Shown here: piece by piece, positions 3,770 through 5,240 of the stretch
Layout: each line of letters begins with the position of its first letter
Numbering within the stretch: position 1 is the stretch's first letter
Source: CAZUSC01 sp964622915
Lineage (GTDB): Bacteria; Patescibacteriota; Andersenbacteria; UBA10190
Assembly: GCA_964622915.1 (NCBI GenBank)
Contig: CAZUSC010000059.1
Span: 1-5,240, forward strand
Length of the DNA stretch: 5,240 nucleotides
Direction of reading: 5' to 3'
Notes under the pieces: generated by a model
What the model was told of the DNA's origin: nothing
Seen by the model: the letters and a program-made list of their open reading frames with translations, nothing else
Databases searched by the model: none
Program-made: the position numbers and the translations under genes

Positions 3770-5068
3770 ATGCTTGTTCACAGATGGCCACGCGCTATTA
3801 TCCACCTAGACGGCGATGCATTTTTTGCATCAGTCGAACAAGCCGTTAAACCGGAGTTGAAAGGACGTCCCGTCGTCACGGGCCAGGAGCGTAACATCGT
3901 AGCCGCTGCCAGCTACGAAGCTAAGGCCTTGGGAATTAAGCGCGGCGTGACGCTATGGGATGCCAAAAAGATGTGCCCGGAATTAGTAATACTGCCGACT
4001 GATTATGAAACTGTCAGTTTATTTTCCAAGCGGATGTTCGATATTGCCCGCCGCTATACTCCTACCGTAGAAGAATATGGCATCGATGAAGGGTTTTTAG
4101 ATATCACTGGCCTGCGGCGTGTTCACCGCTGTTCTTATGAAAACATTGCCCGCCGCCTGCAGGAGGATATTCATCGCCAACTCGATATTACAGTGTCAGT
4201 TGGTTTAAGTGTTTCTAAGGTCTTAGCCAAAATCGGCTCCAAGGCCAAAAAACCTGCCGGGCTGGTAGTGATTGATGCGAGGAGTATTGCCCAGGCCCTG
4301 CAAAACTTACCAGTAGAGGATGTGTGGAATATTGGGCCGAATACGGCAGCACTACTCAAAAATCACGGCTGGCATACGGCCGGGCAATTTGCTAGCGCGT
4401 CTATTGATCGCTTACAAAATATTTTATCCAAACCCGGTCTGGAAATCTGGCAGGAATTAAACGGCCAATCTGTATTGGAAATCACTACGGCGGAGAAAGC
4501 CAGCTATCAGTCAATCGGTAAATCGAAAACATTTACTCCCCCTTCCACCAATCCCGACTATGTCTTTGCTCAACTAGTTAAAAATCTGGAAAACGCCTGC
4601 CTTAAAGCACGACGCTATCACCAAGCCGCCGGGCAGCTGACTATTTTCTTAAAGCGACAAGATCATCGCTCCTTTGGCCTGGAAGCTAAACTAGAACGTG
4701 TGTCCGCCTATCCTAACGAGATGGTAGGCAGCACTCGCCAATTATTTGAGCAGTTGTTTATAGCTAACACTCCCTATCGAGCCACGGGAGTTATTTTAAG
4801 TCACTTAACTGCTGCCACTCTCCTACAGCCAACTTTGTTTGAACGGCCCATTAAAATAATGGCTACCAGACACTTATATGCCGCGATAGACGAACTGCGT
4901 TATAAGTATGGCAAACACACTGTTCACCAAGCAATTAGTTTGCCCGCCCAAAAAACCGCTCACCTCTCGGCTCGCGGCCATCTGCCAGTGCGCAAGAAGA
5001 CCCTGTTGCCGGGGGAAACAAACCGACAGCGCCTGCCTTTACCATTAGTGGTTATTAATCTCGGTTGA
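3770..5068 (+). CDS. Y-family translesion DNA polymerase (DinB/UmuC family)
   Basis: This protein of about 432 aa carries the Y-family order. Palm motif HLDGDAFFASVE (12-23) holds catalytic Asp14 and steric-gate Phe19, and YGIDEGFLDIT (103-113) holds Asp106-Glu107. SKVLAKIGSKAKKPAGLVVI (149-168) and the helix-hairpin-helix VEDVWNIGPNTAALLKNHG (182-200) follow, then the little finger (about 245-360). Such enzymes copy past DNA lesions with low fidelity. The Phe gate is DinB-like, whereas the neighbouring UmuD-like gene suggests a Pol V-type role. The usual YS(I/V)DE Ser is Gly104, and the finger Arg of the YxxR motif is Lys52. The tail has RQRLPLPLVV, a possible but imperfect beta-clamp-binding motif. 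An ATG at 3716 would add 18 atypical residues. I prefer 3770 because it leaves 13 residues before the first Asp, closer to known homologues. Neither start has an SD. Confidence 0.92.
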   Translation: MLVHRWPRAIIHLDGDAFFASVEQAVKPELKGRPVVTGQERNIVAAASYEAKALGIKRGVTLWDAKKMCPELVILPTDYETVSLFSKRMFDIARRYTPTVEEYGIDEGFLDITGLRRVHRCSYENIARRLQEDIHRQLDITVSVGLSVSKVLAKIGSKAKKPAGLVVIDARSIAQALQNLPVEDVWNIGPNTAALLKNHGWHTAGQFASASIDRLQNILSKPGLEIWQELNGQSVLEITTAEKASYQSIGKSKTFTPPSTNPDYVFAQLVKNLENACLKARRYHQAAGQLTIFLKRQDHRSFGLEAKLERVSAYPNEMVGSTRQLFEQLFIANTPYRATGVILSHLTAATLLQPTLFERPIKIMATRHLYAAIDELRYKYGKHTVHQAISLPAQKTAHLSARGHLPVRKKTLLPGETNRQRLPLPLVVINLG

Positions 5069-5074
5069 GCCCTG

Positions 5075-5240
5075 CTAACTCCTGATCGGTAAACTAAACC
5101 AAAAACTACTGCCTTTGCCTTCGGTGCTATCAAAACCACTGCGGCCGTCGTGCAGGTCAATAATTTCCCTGGTCATGTAAAGTCCCAGGCCAGATCCGCT
5201 GGTAGCCTCTTGTTGCGCTTCGTGCGAGCGAAAAAACTTG
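5075..5240 (-). CDS. Sensor histidine kinase, C-terminal end (partial)
   Basis: Read on the minus strand, 54 residues enter from the right edge and end at TAG (5077-5075). They are the end of a HATPase_c domain: the F-box FFRSHEAQQEATSGSG, the glycine-rich GSGLGLYMTREIIDLHDG of the G2 box that closes over ATP, then STEGKGSSFWFSLP, the final glycine turn and strand typical of these kinases. The protein ends five residues later, so no receiver domain follows. The kinase would autophosphorylate a histidine in the missing upstream part and pass the phosphate to a response regulator; neither its signal nor its partner is visible here. It is convergent with the polymerase gene, with 6 nt between the stop codons and no terminator hairpin in the gap. 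Confidence 0.92.
   Translation of the reverse strand, partial: KFFRSHEAQQEATSGSGLGLYMTREIIDLHDGRSGFDSTEGKGSSFWFSLPIRS

Noticed and set aside
4960..5160. Minus-strand frame overlapping the polymerase 3' end and the kinase
   Set aside because: It lies in a different frame from the clear HATPase sequence and overlaps two well supported genes.
1..5240. CRISPR arrays, tRNA or rRNA genes, insertion sequences
   Set aside because: I found no regularly spaced repeats, no tRNA-like cloverleaf or rRNA signature, and no transposase.

Overview
The window is bacterial, with standard-code stops (TGA ends two genes), a GC content I judge by eye to be in the mid-40s percent, and tightly packed short genes. 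The mixture of small orphan proteins, a SpoVG-family protein, an UmuD/Y-family polymerase pair, a histidine kinase and several genes without a Shine-Dalgarno (SD) sequence would fit a Candidate Phyla Radiation (Patescibacteria, for example Saccharibacteria-like) genome. That placement is an inference. UGA is used as a stop, which argues against the groups that recode it.

Region 1 (1-2160) is a run of small genes, all on the plus strand. It starts with the 3' end of a two-TM membrane protein (3-248), followed 15 nt later by a 66-aa soluble protein (264-464). Three single-gene units follow: a 128-aa protein (757-1143), a SpoVG-like protein with an embedded zinc ribbon (1287-1739), and a 66-aa two-TM protein (1917-2117). 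The genes at 264, 757, 1287 and 1917 each have a strong SD sequence (AGGGAGA, AGGAG or AGGAGGA). Each of these four transcription units ends in a hairpin plus T-run, and three of the four terminators share a CCGTC...GGCGG stem.

Region 2 (2161-3160) holds a 108-aa acidic protein whose ATG lies 7 nt downstream of a good -10 box, so it is probably leaderless. It is followed by a five-TM protein with a histidine-rich loop (2597-3160), probably in the same operon.

Region 3 (3161-5068) is a DNA-damage-tolerance module: an UmuD/S24-family protein (3220-3612) and a Y-family DNA polymerase (about 3770-5068). The UmuD-like protein keeps the fold motifs and the Ala-Gly cleavage site. However, its catalytic Ser is Ala and its catalytic Lys is Arg, at exactly the spacing seen in E. 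coli UmuD, so it should be unable to cleave itself. A strong palindromic element (3650-3705) separates the two genes. Direct and inverted GTAC/GAAC half-sites overlap the umuD-like promoter and start codon, resembling an SOS box.

Region 4 (5075-5240, minus strand) is the C-terminal end of a sensor histidine kinase, convergent with the polymerase and only 6 nt away from it.

The best candidates for something undescribed are the protease-dead UmuD paired with a Y-family polymerase, and the SpoVG protein interrupted by a zinc ribbon.
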